A DNA stretch of 64,000 nt, taken from assembly GCA_963772595.1 (NCBI GenBank), contig CAVYXZ010000016.1:714812-778811 (forward strand). Reading direction: 5' to 3'. This document shows positions 1 through 9,779 of the stretch, piece after piece (the stretch's first letter is position 1; each line of letters opens with the position of its first letter). The translations under genes were made by a program, and so were the position numbers. This stretch comes from CAVYXZ01 sp963772595. GTDB taxonomy: Bacteria; Chloroflexota; Anaerolineae; Aggregatilineales; Phototrophicaceae. Below the pieces are notes generated by a model. It did not search any database. It was not told where the DNA came from and saw only the letters and a program-made list of their open reading frames with translations.

Positions 1-1
1 T

Positions 2-142
2 TTGAATGCGAGCGTCTATATCATCCCCGAAGAGATCGACAACGAAATCGCGCGCCTCAAACTGGAAGCGATGGGCGTCAACATTGATACCCTCACCCCG
101 GAACAGGAACATTACCTCAACCAGTGGGAAGAGGGGACTTGA
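2..142 (+). CDS. ahcY: Adenosylhomocysteinase, C-terminal fragment
   Basis: The window opens inside this gene; only the last 46 codons and the TGA stop are present. The visible tail contains EEIDNEIARLKLEAMG followed by LTPEQEHYLNQW, the conserved C-terminal signature of S-adenosyl-L-homocysteine hydrolase. That part of the enzyme completes the NAD-binding pocket of the neighbouring subunit in the tetramer. The enzyme hydrolyses S-adenosylhomocysteine to adenosine and homocysteine in the methyl cycle in the cytoplasm. The next gene starts 41 bases downstream on the same strand with its own ribosome binding site. The family call rests on the short tail only but is quite specific. Confidence 0.88.
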   Translation: MNASVYIIPEEIDNEIARLKLEAMGVNIDTLTPEQEHYLNQWEEGT

Positions 143-183
143 GTCCCGGTATCCTCGCAAGCATAAGCAGTTTTGGAGGGAAG

Positions 184-2698
184 ATGATGATCCAGAAATA
201 TCTCCGCGCGGCGATCAGCAGTCTCTTGTTGATTTTGCTGTCGCTCACCGGCAGCGCGGTGCTGTCACAATCAGGCGACTCGATGGTGCGCTTTGTCCAC
301 GCCATCCCAGGCGCATCGCCCATCGACGTGTACGTAGACGGTGAATTGACCGTTCGTAATATCGCGCTTGGGGCCGCATCCAACTACATCAACATGCCCG
401 CCAGCCAGCATCAGATCACTGTGACCTCAACCGGCACCACCACGCCGCTCTGGGAACAGCAGTATACGCCCGGCGCAGGCAAGGCCGAGACGCTGGTCGC
501 TTCCTCGGTGGAAGAACCGATCACCTTCACCGCCTTCGAAGACCTGCTGGAACCTCTGCCGCCGGGCAAGGCGCGCTTCACCGCGATCCATGCCATCTCC
601 GACAGCGGCCCGGTGGATGTCGTCCTGGATGATGGACGGCCCCTCGTGCTCGGACAGACCTACAACACGCCTTATGGTACGCTGGACATCCCGGTATTCA
701 ACTACAGCATGGCTGTAACGCCAACTGGCGGCGACATTGCCTCCGCCATTCTGAACATTGACGAAGTACCGCTGAATTCCGGCGCGTCCTACATGCTGCT
801 GCTTTATGGCCGTGCTGCTAACCCGCAGTACACTCTGCTCTCCACGCCGACCCATCCTGCGGCGGACAGCGACGGTTTCCTGAAATTCGTGGATGCCGCA
901 GCCGACTCACCGGATGTCGATGTCTACCTGACCGGCAGCGATGCTGACAGCGCGACCCTGGTGGCCTCGCTCAGCAGCCCGACCGGCAGTGCCAGCACGA
1001 CCGACTACATGGCACTCCCCTCAGGAGCCTATAGTGTCGAACTGCGCAGCAGTGACACACAGGAATCCCTGTTAAGCGAGACCGTGAACATCGATGCAGG
1101 CGCATACAGCAGCGCCGTGATTAGCGGCCCGGCGGATGCCCCAGCGCTGAACGTGCTGGCTGACAACCTCGCCATGATCGCGCCTGACGAAGCGCTCATC
1201 CGCGTGACCAATGCGTCCGCAGATGACAACGTGTCGGCCTCGCTGGGTAACGGTGTCATCCTTGCTAACAGTCTGGCAGCGGGAAGCAGCAGCGACAGTG
1301 CCGCGACCGCGCCGGGCACCCTCAGCCTGATCGTCTCGAGCGCCAGCGCCGGGATGACTACCCTGCCGGAGCAGGATTTCTACGGCGGCGTTTTCTACGA
1401 CATCCTGACCTTCGGCGATTCGGTCGTCCTCAGCCAATCTGCAATTGCGCAGGGGATCGGCAGCGCCCCCGGTGCCGCTGAGTCGATGCTGGTGGCTGCA
1501 CAACCCACCGCAATGCCGCCCACAGCGACCCCGGCTGAAGCCGTACTGGCGACCGCAGCGCCGGTTGCAACGGCAGCGCCTGCCGAGACAGTGGCACCGC
1601 CCGCACCGACTATCGCGCCGGTCATCATCCCAACCAATGCTCCCATCACCGGGCGTGTGTTTAACCTGAACGTCGATGCTAATTTGCAGCTCCGCCAATA
1701 TCCGAATGCCAACGCCCTTTCGCTCGGCACGGTGCCCTTCGGCACGGTCCTGATTGTGAACGGACGCGAAGGCGCGCTGGAGGACATCCCGCGCAGTTCC
1801 ACGCCCATACCGGCGGACTACAATTACGTAGACCCGGTCTCCTTGTTGACTGATGATAAGGAAGACCTGAATCCCTGAAGAGACCTGGCTCAGTGTCACC
1901 TACGATACGCCTGATGGCGGCACGATTGACGCCTGGGTACGCGCAGACTTCGTCGATGTCCGCGATGACAAAGGCGAGAAACTCGCCCTGCGGGATCTGG
2001 ACACTGTTGCCGGCAATCTGCCCGGTGAAGCTCGTAACACCGACATCACGCCGCCGCCGGTGCCGGAAGACGTCGTGACCGTGACGGTTGTCAACCTGGA
2101 CGCGACGGCAAACCTGAACGTCCGCCGCACGCCGGAGACCACCAGCGAAGTCCTGGCGCAGCTTCCGCTGGGCACGACGGCTCAGTTCGTCGGCCTGGAC
2201 GAGAACGGCGAATGGGTCTTCCTCAGCTACTCCGCCAGCGATGGCACCACCGTCACCGGTTGGTCGAGCATCGACTTCCTGGATTTCTCCTATAATGGCC
2301 GCGCAATCGACCTTGCGGAACTGGCGCAGCGCGGGCTGATGAACACCGTAGACCTCAGCCGCCGGGGCGAGAAAACCATCGGCGCGCCGCCGGTCATCGC
2401 TGCAACGGTCGATCCAACGATTGACGCTGTTGTGGCGACCGTCGCCCTGGATCCTGGTGCGAACCTGAACCTGCGCCGCTCGCCGGATGTCAACGCCGAG
2501 GTCCTGGCGCAGATTCCCAGCGGCACGCGCGTGATCGTCACCGAGCGGACCGCCGACGGACAGTGGCTCCACGCCACTTACGAAGGCGCAGACGGCTGGA
2601 TCGCCGCGAGAACCGACACCGCCGTCTTCGTGACCCTCTCCTTCAACGGCGCGCCTTACGAGATCAACGACGTACCCGTTGCCGCTGAGGGTTCATGA
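184..2698 (+). CDS. Secreted DUF4397-repeat protein with three C-terminal SH3-type domains (one frameshift)
   Basis: The start at 184 follows a GGAGGG ribosome binding site and gives a signal peptide of about 29 residues (hydrophobic LLLILL core, cleavage near AVLSQS). Four tandem DUF4397 units follow, each beginning with a motif such as VRFVHAIPGASPIDVY (roughly residues 33-130, 130-225, 230-330 and 335-420). Then come an Ala/Pro/Thr-rich linker (about 430-480) and three bacterial SH3 repeats with the LxxRxxPxxxAxxLxxxPxGT pattern. The frame breaks close to 1860-1878: the first frame stops at 1878, while the second SH3-containing frame is open from about 1877. One missing or extra base restores a single protein of about 838 residues. 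DUF4397 proteins are extracellular with no defined activity; wall or matrix binding is an inference from the SH3 repeats. Confidence 0.8.
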
Positions 2699-2724
2699 TC
2701 TAAACGACACCTCACAGACAGCCG

Positions 2725-2758
2725 AAGTCCTGCGAATCGCCGCAGGACTTTTGCTTTT
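2725..2758 (+). terminator. Rho-independent terminator after the first DUF4397 gene
   Basis: A perfect 10-bp stem (AAGTCCTGCG at 2725-2734 with CGCAGGACTT at 2741-2750) closes a 6-base loop and is followed by TTGCTTTT. It lies 27 bases past the stop at 2698 and separates two similar secreted-protein genes. Confidence 0.85.
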
Positions 2759-2780
2759 CCCACTTATTCACCTGTACAAT
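2751..2780 (+). promoter_or_regulatory. Candidate sigma-70-type promoter for the DUF4397 lipoprotein gene
   Basis: TTGCTT at 2751-2756 and TACAAT at 2775-2780 are separated by 18 bases. The -35 box coincides with the U-tract of the upstream terminator. The inferred start near 2787 gives a leader of about 28 bases containing AGAGG ahead of the ATG at 2815. Confidence 0.5.
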
Positions 2781-2814
2781 GGGCAGCAGGATCAGGTTTG
2801 AACAGAGGTACTCT

Positions 2815-4924
2815 ATGCGGCAATTTGCAGCATTGTTCCTGCTCACTTTTGCGCTCACGGCCTGCGCGTCTCAAACAGTAGTCAGTACGCCAACCGCGAC
2901 GGCTACCGAGACCGCGACGGTCACCCTGACGCCCACCATCACCAATACACCGCTGCCCACACCCACCTCACGGCCCAGCGCCCTGGAACTCACCCGTGCT
3001 AACGACCCGGCGCAGCAGGCTTACGTCAGCCTGGTCAACGCCGTCCCGGAACTGATGGCGGTCGATGTCTACGTTGAACGTCTGGCAATCGCCACGAATC
3101 TGAATTATGGCCGCAGCACACAGTCCAGCGGTCTGGTGGCCGGTGACTATCAACTTCGGGTCGTGCCCAACGGCACCCGCCCGGATGAGGGACCGCTCTA
3201 TTACGATGGCACGCTGTCGGTCGGCGGTGGCACCTCGTCGCTGCTCCTGCTGACCGGCACGCCGGAAGCCGTTTCGCTGACGGTGCTGCCGCTTTCGCGC
3301 GATTCTCTGGAACATAATCAGGCACGTGTCAGCGTCGTCAACGCAGCTTCTATCGGCGCACCGATCACAGTTATGCAGAACGGCAGCCCGCTCACCGAAC
3401 CTCTGGCCTTTGGCACAGCCAGTGGCGGAATCATTCTGCCCGCTGGCGATACGACTCTCACCTTCAGCGATGGAACCGCAAATGTCGCCAGCGATCCCCT
3501 GAGCCTCAGCGAGCGCTACGCCTACACGTTGATCCTGGTCGGCAGCACACCGGACAACATGAACGTCATCGAACTCAGCGAGCGAATGCACGGCTATGCG
3601 ACCATGCGCTTTATCAACGCAGCGCCGCAGATGGGGTCGATGGATATCTATCTGGATCAACAAGCGCTAATTACTACCCTCGATTACACCCGCAGCACCG
3701 ACCGTCAGGCTCTGCCCGCCCGTAGTTACACGGTTGAAGTCTACGCCGCTGGCTCAGATCCGAGCCAGGTCGAAGCGCTCCTGAGCCAGCCGGTCAGCCT
3801 GAACGAAGACGATACACTGACGCTGCTGCTGGTAGGACCGCCGCAGAGTTTACGGATTCTTCAGTATCACGAAGACACCTCTCCCACCAGTCCTTACGAG
3901 GCGCGAATCGCCTTCGTCAACACCCTGCCCGACGTAGCTGATGCGCGTATCGAGACGCAAAACGGCATCCTGTCTCCCGTAGGAGATATTTTCTACGGCC
4001 AGCCGCCACGCAGTGCGGATTTACTGGCGGCCACCTACCGCTTCGTCTGGATGAAAATCGAAAACAACCAGCCTACCGACGCGGTCGAGATCGCCTTAAA
4101 CGTGGAGTTAGAGCCGGGCTTCAATTATCTTTACATGATGACAGGCCGCCTGGGTGAAGTGCCGCCGGTCATCCTCAGTGACCGTGTCGGCATCGACGAA
4201 AGCCTCGTGAACGTCCCGATGGGTGTCAACGCCGACGCCAACACCAGAGATTCCCACGCGCGTTCGCTTTGTCAATGCCATCAACGGCAGCCTGCCACTG
4301 GACGTTGCCATTGACGGCCAACTGGTCTTTACCGGTCTGTCTTACGGCGATACAACAGCCCTTGTTCCAGTCAGCGATGGCGACCACACTATCGAGATGC
4401 GCCAGAACGGCGAAGTCCTGCTGATGGGCCGCGATATGCCCTTCCTGCCCGCGACCCCCTACACCATTCTGGCGTATGGCTTCGGTACCGAACCGGTCGA
4501 ACTCATGCAAATTGACGATTCGCAGATTGAAGCCGCCGCCTCTGCGCCCAGTCTGCGTCTGATAAACGCCAGCGTCTATGGCGAAACCCACTTCGGCCTG
4601 GCGCAATCGAATGCGCAAAGCGGCAGCGACGACCTGAGCGTGTTTAGCGATTCGCCCACTGGCGAAAACAATCGGCAGTCCCTGGCCTACGGCATCAACC
4701 GGGTCCCGAATGCAAACGATATTCTGGGCCGCGCTGTGTCCGATGTCGGGCTGGCCCCACCAGGACCCCACGATCTCTACGTCATTGATGACACCCTCAA
4801 CATGGTTGCCATGATTGTGCGCGGGGTCAATCTGGCACCGGGCCGCCACTACGACGTGATCGCCTACCAGAACCGGGATAGTATGTTAGTCGAAGGTTTC
4901 GCCGTCCGCTATCCTGATAGCTAG
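2815..4924 (+). CDS. DUF4397-repeat lipoprotein (one frameshift)
   Basis: The chosen ATG at 2815 gives a lipoprotein signal peptide with the lipobox LTAC, so the mature protein should be lipid-anchored at Cys14 or so. A Thr/Pro-rich spacer (about residues 18-55) precedes repeated DUF4397 units with motifs such as YVSLVNAVPELMAVDVYV, MRFINAAPQMGSMDIYL and VRFVNAINGSLPLDVAI. I count five or six. The frame breaks at about 4223-4240: frame 1 runs to 4314 with nonsense residues at its end, while the correct continuation is in frame 2 and stops at 4924. The restored protein has about 703 residues. It is a paralogue of the previous gene but lacks SH3 domains and is anchored rather than free. Function unknown; surface location is inferred from the lipobox. 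Confidence 0.8.
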
Positions 4925-4929
4925 TATGC

Positions 4930-4935
4930 TATAAT
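4930..4935 (+). promoter_or_regulatory. Candidate -10 box ahead of rmd
   Basis: A perfect TATAAT lies just past the upstream stop codon. No convincing -35 hexamer is visible 16-18 bases upstream. A GGAG ribosome binding site (4962-4965) precedes the GTG start at 4978. The box is a plausible start point for the polysaccharide gene block. Confidence 0.45.
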
Positions 4936-4977
4936 CCTGGCCTGTTATTCTGGCTCAGGAAAGGAGCAGCGAGGATT

Positions 4978-5916
4978 GTGCCTGCATTAATCACTGGCGC
5001 GACAGGATTCGCTGGTCGCCATCTGATCGCCTATCTGGCCGCTAGTCAGCCCGATCTCGCCCTTCACGCCACCACGCTCGGCGGCGATCCACCTTTTGAT
5101 ACGCCTTCGGTCCAGACGCACACGGTCAACCTGACCAATCGAGATCACGTCCGTGACCTTATCGAGCAGGTTCGGCCCAGCCGGATTTACCATCTGGCCG
5201 CCCAATCATCGCCCCGCTATTCCTTCATGGACCCCTGGGCCACCCTGGAAAACAATATCCGGGCGCAGCTTAATCTCTTCCTGGCCTGCCTGGATTTGCG
5301 GCTGACACCACGCATTCTCGTCGTCAGTTCCGCCGACATCTACAAACCCTCGGATCAACCTCTGACCGAGGACACGCCTTTCTACCCCACCAGCCCCTAC
5401 GCCGTGAGCAAAATTACGCAGGACATGCTGGCGCAGCAGTATTTCATCACCGATCATCTGCCGATTCTGCGCACACGCCCCTTTAACCATACCGGGCCGG
5501 GCCAGGGCGAGGGCTTTGTCGCACCCGCCTTCGCCTTTCAGATCGCCCGCATCGAAGCAGGTAAGCAGGAACCGGTCATGCAGGTCGGCAACCTGGCAGC
5601 GGAGCGCGATTTTACCGACGTGCGCGATGTGGTGCGCGCGTATCACATGATCATCGAGCATGGCGAACCCGGCACCGCCTACAACATCGCCAGCACGATC
5701 CCCTACAGCATTCAGGAACTGCTGGATACCCTGCTCAGCTACAGCAGCGCTGCCATTGACGTGCAGGTCGATCCCGCGCGTATGCTGCCGGTTGACGTGC
5801 CGCTCAAAGTCGGCGATTACCAGCGGCTCAACGAGGCAACGGGCTGGCGACCAGAGATTCCTTTCGAACAAACGCTCAGCGATCTTCTCGAAGATTGCCG
5901 TCAAAGGAGTACATAG
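4978..5916 (+). CDS. rmd: GDP-6-deoxy-4-keto-D-mannose reductase (extended SDR family)
   Basis: This 312-residue short-chain dehydrogenase has the Rossmann glycine motif TGATGFAG at residues 6-13 and the catalytic pair Y141 and K145 in SPYAVSK. Further marks are LAAQSS and the substrate-binding signature RPFNHTGPGQ. The last is typical of enzymes acting on GDP-4-keto-6-deoxymannose rather than on UDP-glucose derivatives. It probably reduces the product of the next gene (GMD) to GDP-D-rhamnose using NAD(P)H. The start is GTG with AAAGGAG upstream; gmd begins one base after the stop, so the pair is translationally linked. A GDP-fucose-type epimerase/reductase is an alternative, but the length and the RPFNHTGPG motif favour RMD. 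Confidence 0.82.
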   Translation: MPALITGATGFAGRHLIAYLAASQPDLALHATTLGGDPPFDTPSVQTHTVNLTNRDHVRDLIEQVRPSRIYHLAAQSSPRYSFMDPWATLENNIRAQLNLFLACLDLRLTPRILVVSSADIYKPSDQPLTEDTPFYPTSPYAVSKITQDMLAQQYFITDHLPILRTRPFNHTGPGQGEGFVAPAFAFQIARIEAGKQEPVMQVGNLAAERDFTDVRDVVRAYHMIIEHGEPGTAYNIASTIPYSIQELLDTLLSYSSAAIDVQVDPARMLPVDVPLKVGDYQRLNEATGWRPEIPFEQTLSDLLEDCRQRST

Positions 5917-5917
5917 T

Positions 5918-6888
5918 ATGGAGAAACGCGCCCTCATCACCGGTATCACCGGGCAGGATGGATCCTACCTGGCCGAATTCCTGCTGACGCAAGGCTATGA
6001 GGTCTATGGCATGGTGCGTCGCACCAGCACGCTCAATTTCGAGCGCATCCGCCACATTCAGGACGACATCACCCTGATTCCCGGCGATATGCTCGACCAG
6101 ACCAGTCTGATCCGGACCTTACAGCGAGATTCAGCCGCGCGAAGTCTATAATCTGGCCGCGCAGAGCTTCGTGCAAACCTCCTGGAGCCAGCCGGTCTTT
6201 ACCGGCAACGTCACCGCGCTGGGGGTCACACGCATCCTGGATGCGATCCGCATGGTGAACCCGGAGATCCGCTTCTATCAGGCCTCCAGCAGCGAGATGT
6301 TCGGCAAGGTGCGCGAGGTGCCGCAGAAGGAAACCACGCCCTTTTACCCGCGCAGTCCTTACGGCGTCGCCAAAGTCTACGGTCACTGGATTACCGTGAA
6401 TTACCGCGAAAGCTACGACATGCACGCGACCAGCGGCATCCTCTTTAACCACGAAATCGCCGCGCCGGGGCCTGGAGTTCGTGACCCGCAAAGTGACGCA
6501 CACCGTCGCGAAAATCAAGCTGGGCCTGACGAACGAACTGCGCATCGGTAATCTCGATTCGCAGCGTGACTGGGGCTTCGCGGGGGATTACGTCAAGGCT
6601 ATGTGGCTCATGCTTCAGCAGGACTCCCCTGACGATTATGTCGTCGCTACCGGCGAAACTCACAGCGTCGCCCAACTGCTGGAGGTCGCCTTTAGCTGCC
6701 TGGACCTCGACTGGGAACAATACACGGTCCAGGATGAGCGTTTCATGCGCCCGGCGGAAGTGGACCTGCTGGTCGGCGATGCCAGCAAGGCCGGGTCAGT
6801 CCTGGGCTGGGAACCCGCAGTGGACTTCCAGCAGTTGGTTCAAATGATGGTCGAAGCGGACTACATAGCCCTCAAACGAGAGCAATGA
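5918..6888 (+). CDS. gmd: GDP-mannose 4,6-dehydratase (two frameshifts)
   Basis: The N-terminus ALITGITGQDGSYLAEFLL and the segments MVRRTSTLNFERI, VYNLAAQSFVQTSW, QASSSEMFGKV and SPYGVAKVYGHWI are diagnostic of GMD. This NADP-dependent enzyme converts GDP-mannose to GDP-4-keto-6-deoxymannose. The TSSEMF and YxxxK active-site elements are present. The frame shifts near 6125 and again near 6453-6457, where GAAATCG would read correctly as GAATCG. The second break sits in an A-run, as expected of a homopolymer indel. About 323 codons is normal for bacterial GMD. The start ATG follows AAAGGAG. The stop overlaps the next start by four bases (ATGA). With manC at 45980 it supplies GDP-deoxyhexose precursors. 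Confidence 0.88.
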
Positions 6889-7673
6889 CCTTGATTGACA
6901 CCCATTGTCACGTCAATTTCGACGCCTACGACGAGGACCGTGCCCAGGTCATCGAGCGTGCTGCCCAGGTGGGCGTGACCCGCATCCTGAACCCCGGCGT
7001 GGATTTAGAGAGCAGTCGCGCAGCGATCCGACTGGCCGCCGAATATGAGGGCGTCTACGCAGCGGTCGGCGTGCATCCCAACAGTTCGGCGGGCCTTGAG
7101 ACTCTGGATGGCCTGCGTTCGCTGGCTGCCGAGCCGAAGGTCGTCGCTATCGGCGAAATCGGCCTGGATTACTATCGTGATCACAGCACGCCGCAGCAGC
7201 AGCGCCGCATCTTCGAAGCGCAGCTTGAACTGGCTGCCGCACTCGAACTGCCGGTCATCATCCATAACCGCGAGGCCAGTGACGATGTACTCGACGTGCT
7301 GGAAAGCTGGACCGCCAGCCTGCCGGACTCGCTGCGCGAGCGCCCTGGTGTGCTGCATTCCTTCTCGGCTCCACAAGGCATCGCCGAGCGCGCCCTCGCC
7401 ATTGGCTTCTATCTCGGCTTCACCGGACCCATCACCTTCAAGAAAGCCGAGGACTTGCGCCAGGTGGCCCGCAGGGTCTCGCTGGACCGCATCCTGGTCG
7501 AAACCGATGGCCCCTTCCTCACGCCGGTCCCCTATCGTGGCAAACGCAACGAACCCGCCTACATTCCCCACATCGTGACGGCATTGGCCGCGCTCAAACA
7601 GCTTACGGACGAGGCGATGGGCCAGCACACGACCGAGAACGCAGAGCGACTCTTCAACCTCCCCGATGCTTGA
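6885..7673 (+). CDS. tatD: TatD-family metal-dependent hydrolase / deoxyribonuclease
   Basis: The 262-residue protein has the full TatD amidohydrolase signature: the HxH pair in DTHCHVNFD, the metal-bridging Glu in IGEIGLDYYRD, His in IIHNREAS, His in GVLHSFS and the last Asp in VETDGPFLTP. Members are 3'-5' exonucleases or other phosphoesterases that use two divalent metal ions in the cytoplasm. The start overlaps the gmd stop (ATGA), so it is co-translated with the sugar genes, but a direct role in polysaccharide synthesis is unlikely. The length matches the family (about 260). Confidence 0.88.
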   Translation: MTLIDTHCHVNFDAYDEDRAQVIERAAQVGVTRILNPGVDLESSRAAIRLAAEYEGVYAAVGVHPNSSAGLETLDGLRSLAAEPKVVAIGEIGLDYYRDHSTPQQQRRIFEAQLELAAALELPVIIHNREASDDVLDVLESWTASLPDSLRERPGVLHSFSAPQGIAERALAIGFYLGFTGPITFKKAEDLRQVARRVSLDRILVETDGPFLTPVPYRGKRNEPAYIPHIVTALAALKQLTDEAMGQHTTENAERLFNLPDA

Positions 7674-7675
7674 TC

Positions 7676-7704
7676 GTGGAAAAGCGGCGAATTTTCAGTA
7701 GAAT
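7676..7704 (+). promoter_or_regulatory. Candidate promoter producing a leaderless GT2 mRNA
   Basis: TAGAAT at 7699-7704 ends six bases before the ATG at 7711, so transcription would begin at or within a base of the start codon. No Shine-Dalgarno sequence precedes that ATG. The -35 region is weak (GTGGAA at 7676-7681 with 17-base spacing, or TTGATC further upstream). It matches the arrangement seen at 18287-18323. Confidence 0.45.
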
Positions 7705-7710
7705 GACGGC

Positions 7711-8646
7711 ATGGACCTATCCGTAATCATCGTAAGCTGGAACGTGGCCGATCTGCTGGCCGCCTGCCTGTGCAGCCTCTACAGCGCCCTGGCCGCACAG
7801 CCTGCCCCGCCGCAGGTCGAGGTTATCGTGGTCGATTCCGCCAGCGATGATGGTACGGTCGCCATGCTGGCGCAGCGCTTCCCGAAGGTGAAGGTCCTGG
7901 CCCAGGTCGAAAACATCGGCTTCTCGCGCGGCAACAACATCGGTCTGTCCCAGGCGCAGGGCCGCCATATCCTGCTGCTTAACCCTGATACCGAGATCAT
8001 CGGCAGCGCCCTCACCGACATGCTGGTTTACCTGGACGGGCATCCCGCCGTCGGCATTGTGGGGCCGCGCACCCGCAGCAGCGATGGCAGCACGCAGTCC
8101 ACCCGCCGCCGCTTCCCGACGCTGGTGACCGCCTTCTTCGAAAGCACCTGGCTGCAAGCTTATGCACCGCGCACAGTGCTGAGGCGTTATTACGTCGAGG
8201 ATTATCCTGACGATGCCGAGACCCAGGTCGATTGGGTCCAGGGATCCGCGCTGATGCTGCGCCGCGCCGTTTATGAGCAGATCGGCGGCCTGGACGAGGG
8301 CTACTTCATGTTCTCCGAGGAACTGGATTGGTGCCGTCGGGCCAGAGACGCAGGCTGGCAGGTGGTCTACCTGGGCAGCGCCGAGATTCTGCATTACGGT
8401 GGGAAGAGCACCGATCAGGTCGTCGCCCAGCGGCATATCTACTTCCAGGAGAGCAAGCTGCGCTACTTCCGCAAGTTTCATGGCCCGCTCACGGCAAATC
8501 TGCTGCGAGTCTTCCTGCTGGCAACGTACACCGCTCAACTGCTGCTCGAAGGCGCAAAGGGCCTGATCGGGCACAAGCGCGCGCTGCGTCAGGAGCGCGT
8601 CCGGCAGTACTGGCAGGTCCTGCGCTCCGGCCTGAAAGTCAGCTAA
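7711..8646 (+). CDS. Family 2 glycosyltransferase (rhamnosyltransferase-like)
   Basis: The 311-residue protein begins SVIIVSWNVADLLAACL, followed by VVDSASDDGTVAML and NPDTEI, the GT-A fold nucleotide-sugar binding elements of GT2 enzymes. GLDEGYFMFSEELDWCRRARDAGW is the acceptor-side ED(W)C-type motif of the WcaA/rhamnosyltransferase subgroup. The C-terminus has an amphipathic or membrane-associating segment (ANLLRVFLLATYTAQLLLEG). It likely transfers a sugar, perhaps the GDP-rhamnose made by gmd/rmd, onto a lipid-linked oligosaccharide on the inner membrane face. The stop overlaps the next start (TAATG). Confidence 0.85.
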   Translation: MDLSVIIVSWNVADLLAACLCSLYSALAAQPAPPQVEVIVVDSASDDGTVAMLAQRFPKVKVLAQVENIGFSRGNNIGLSQAQGRHILLLNPDTEIIGSALTDMLVYLDGHPAVGIVGPRTRSSDGSTQSTRRRFPTLVTAFFESTWLQAYAPRTVLRRYYVEDYPDDAETQVDWVQGSALMLRRAVYEQIGGLDEGYFMFSEELDWCRRARDAGWQVVYLGSAEILHYGGKSTDQVVAQRHIYFQESKLRYFRKFHGPLTANLLRVFLLATYTAQLLLEGAKGLIGHKRALRQERVRQYWQVLRSGLKVS

Positions 8647-9779
8647 TGCGCATCGGAATCATCACCGGAGAGTACCCGCCTATGCACGGCGGGGTCGGAG
8701 CCTACACCGAAATCCTAGCACGGCACCTGATCGTCGAGGGCCAGGACGTCCGCCTGTTCAGCACCCGTTCAGCCGAAAGCGCGGACATCCCCCTGACCTC
8801 ACCGCTCAGACACTGGGGACCGGGCTGCCTCAACGCGGTTCGCCAGTGGGCCGCGCGTGAGAGCCTGGATATGGTCAATCTTCAGTTCCAGACTTCCGCC
8901 TTCAAGATGTCGCCCTGGGTACATTTTCTGCCTGAAGCCCTGGGCCCGACGCCGCTGGTGACGACTTTTCATGATCTCAACGCGCCTTATCTCTTTCCCA
9001 AAGCCGGAGGCCTGCGCGCCTGGATCGTCAAGCGGCTGGCGCAGCGTTCCGCCGGGGTGATTGTCACTAACCAGGAGGACGCCACCCGGCTGGCGCATCT
9101 ACCGCACTGCGTTCGGATCCCCATTGGCAGCAACATTCTGGCCCTGCTGCCGGAAGATTTCGATCCGCTGCGCTGGCGCAAGGCACACGGTCTGGCACGT
9201 GAGGCGTTCGTCCTTGCTCACTTCGGTCTGCTAAACGCCAGCAAGGGGCTGGATACTCTGCTGGAAAGCATGGTCATGCTGCGTGATTCTGGCGTTCCAG
9301 TACAACTCATCATCGTTGGCGGCAGCACCGGCAGCACCGACCCAACCAACGCTGCTTACAAACGCGAGATCGCAGCCTTCATTCAGCAGCACGGTCTGAC
9401 GGACCATGTCTACAGTACCGGATTTCTGGAAGACGCCGCCGTCGCCGCCTATCTGCGCGGCAGTGACGCGGTTGTGCTGCCCTTTCGAGATGGCGCGTCC
9501 TTTCGGCGCGGCAGCCTGATGGCCGCCATTCATTACGGTGCTGTCATCGTGACTACTCAGCCGCACGTGAACATTCCCGAATTTGTCCACGACGGTAACA
9601 TGCTCTTCGTGCCCGCTGACGATCCCGCCGCGCTGCGCGACTCGCTGCGGCAGATCCATGACTCGCCGCCGGAGCATTTGCGGCAGGGTGCGCTGCAGCT
9701 GGATCGCCACTTTACCTGGGATCAGATCACGGCGGATTATCTGGCCTGCTTTCGGGACGTCCTGGAAAATCGCGCATGA
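8646..9779 (+). CDS. Family 4 glycosyltransferase
   Basis: I take the ATG at 8646, which overlaps the upstream TAA and gives 377 residues beginning MRIGIITGEYPPMHGGVGAYT, the classic GT-B N-terminus with the GGVGAY donor/acceptor loop. The middle contains LAHFGLLNASKGLDTLLESM (start of the nucleotide-binding domain). The expected EX7E motif is altered: the segment reads LPFRDGASFRRGSLMAAIHYG, where usual enzymes have PSxxEgfGlxxlEAmAxG. The change may alter the catalytic Glu or simply mark a divergent subfamily. A longer in-frame upstream extension exists but overlaps the GT2 gene and lacks GT4 features. It is part of the polysaccharide operon; the next start overlaps the stop (ATGA). Confidence 0.85.
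   Translation: MRIGIITGEYPPMHGGVGAYTEILARHLIVEGQDVRLFSTRSAESADIPLTSPLRHWGPGCLNAVRQWAARESLDMVNLQFQTSAFKMSPWVHFLPEALGPTPLVTTFHDLNAPYLFPKAGGLRAWIVKRLAQRSAGVIVTNQEDATRLAHLPHCVRIPIGSNILALLPEDFDPLRWRKAHGLAREAFVLAHFGLLNASKGLDTLLESMVMLRDSGVPVQLIIVGGSTGSTDPTNAAYKREIAAFIQQHGLTDHVYSTGFLEDAAVAAYLRGSDAVVLPFRDGASFRRGSLMAAIHYGAVIVTTQPHVNIPEFVHDGNMLFVPADDPAALRDSLRQIHDSPPEHLRQGALQLDRHFTWDQITADYLACFRDVLENRA

Noticed and set aside
1072..2572. Long minus-strand frames (275 and 297 codons) across the first DUF4397 gene
   Set aside because: They are antisense to SH3 and DUF4397 repeats, are rich in Arg/Gly and lack any recognisable motif.
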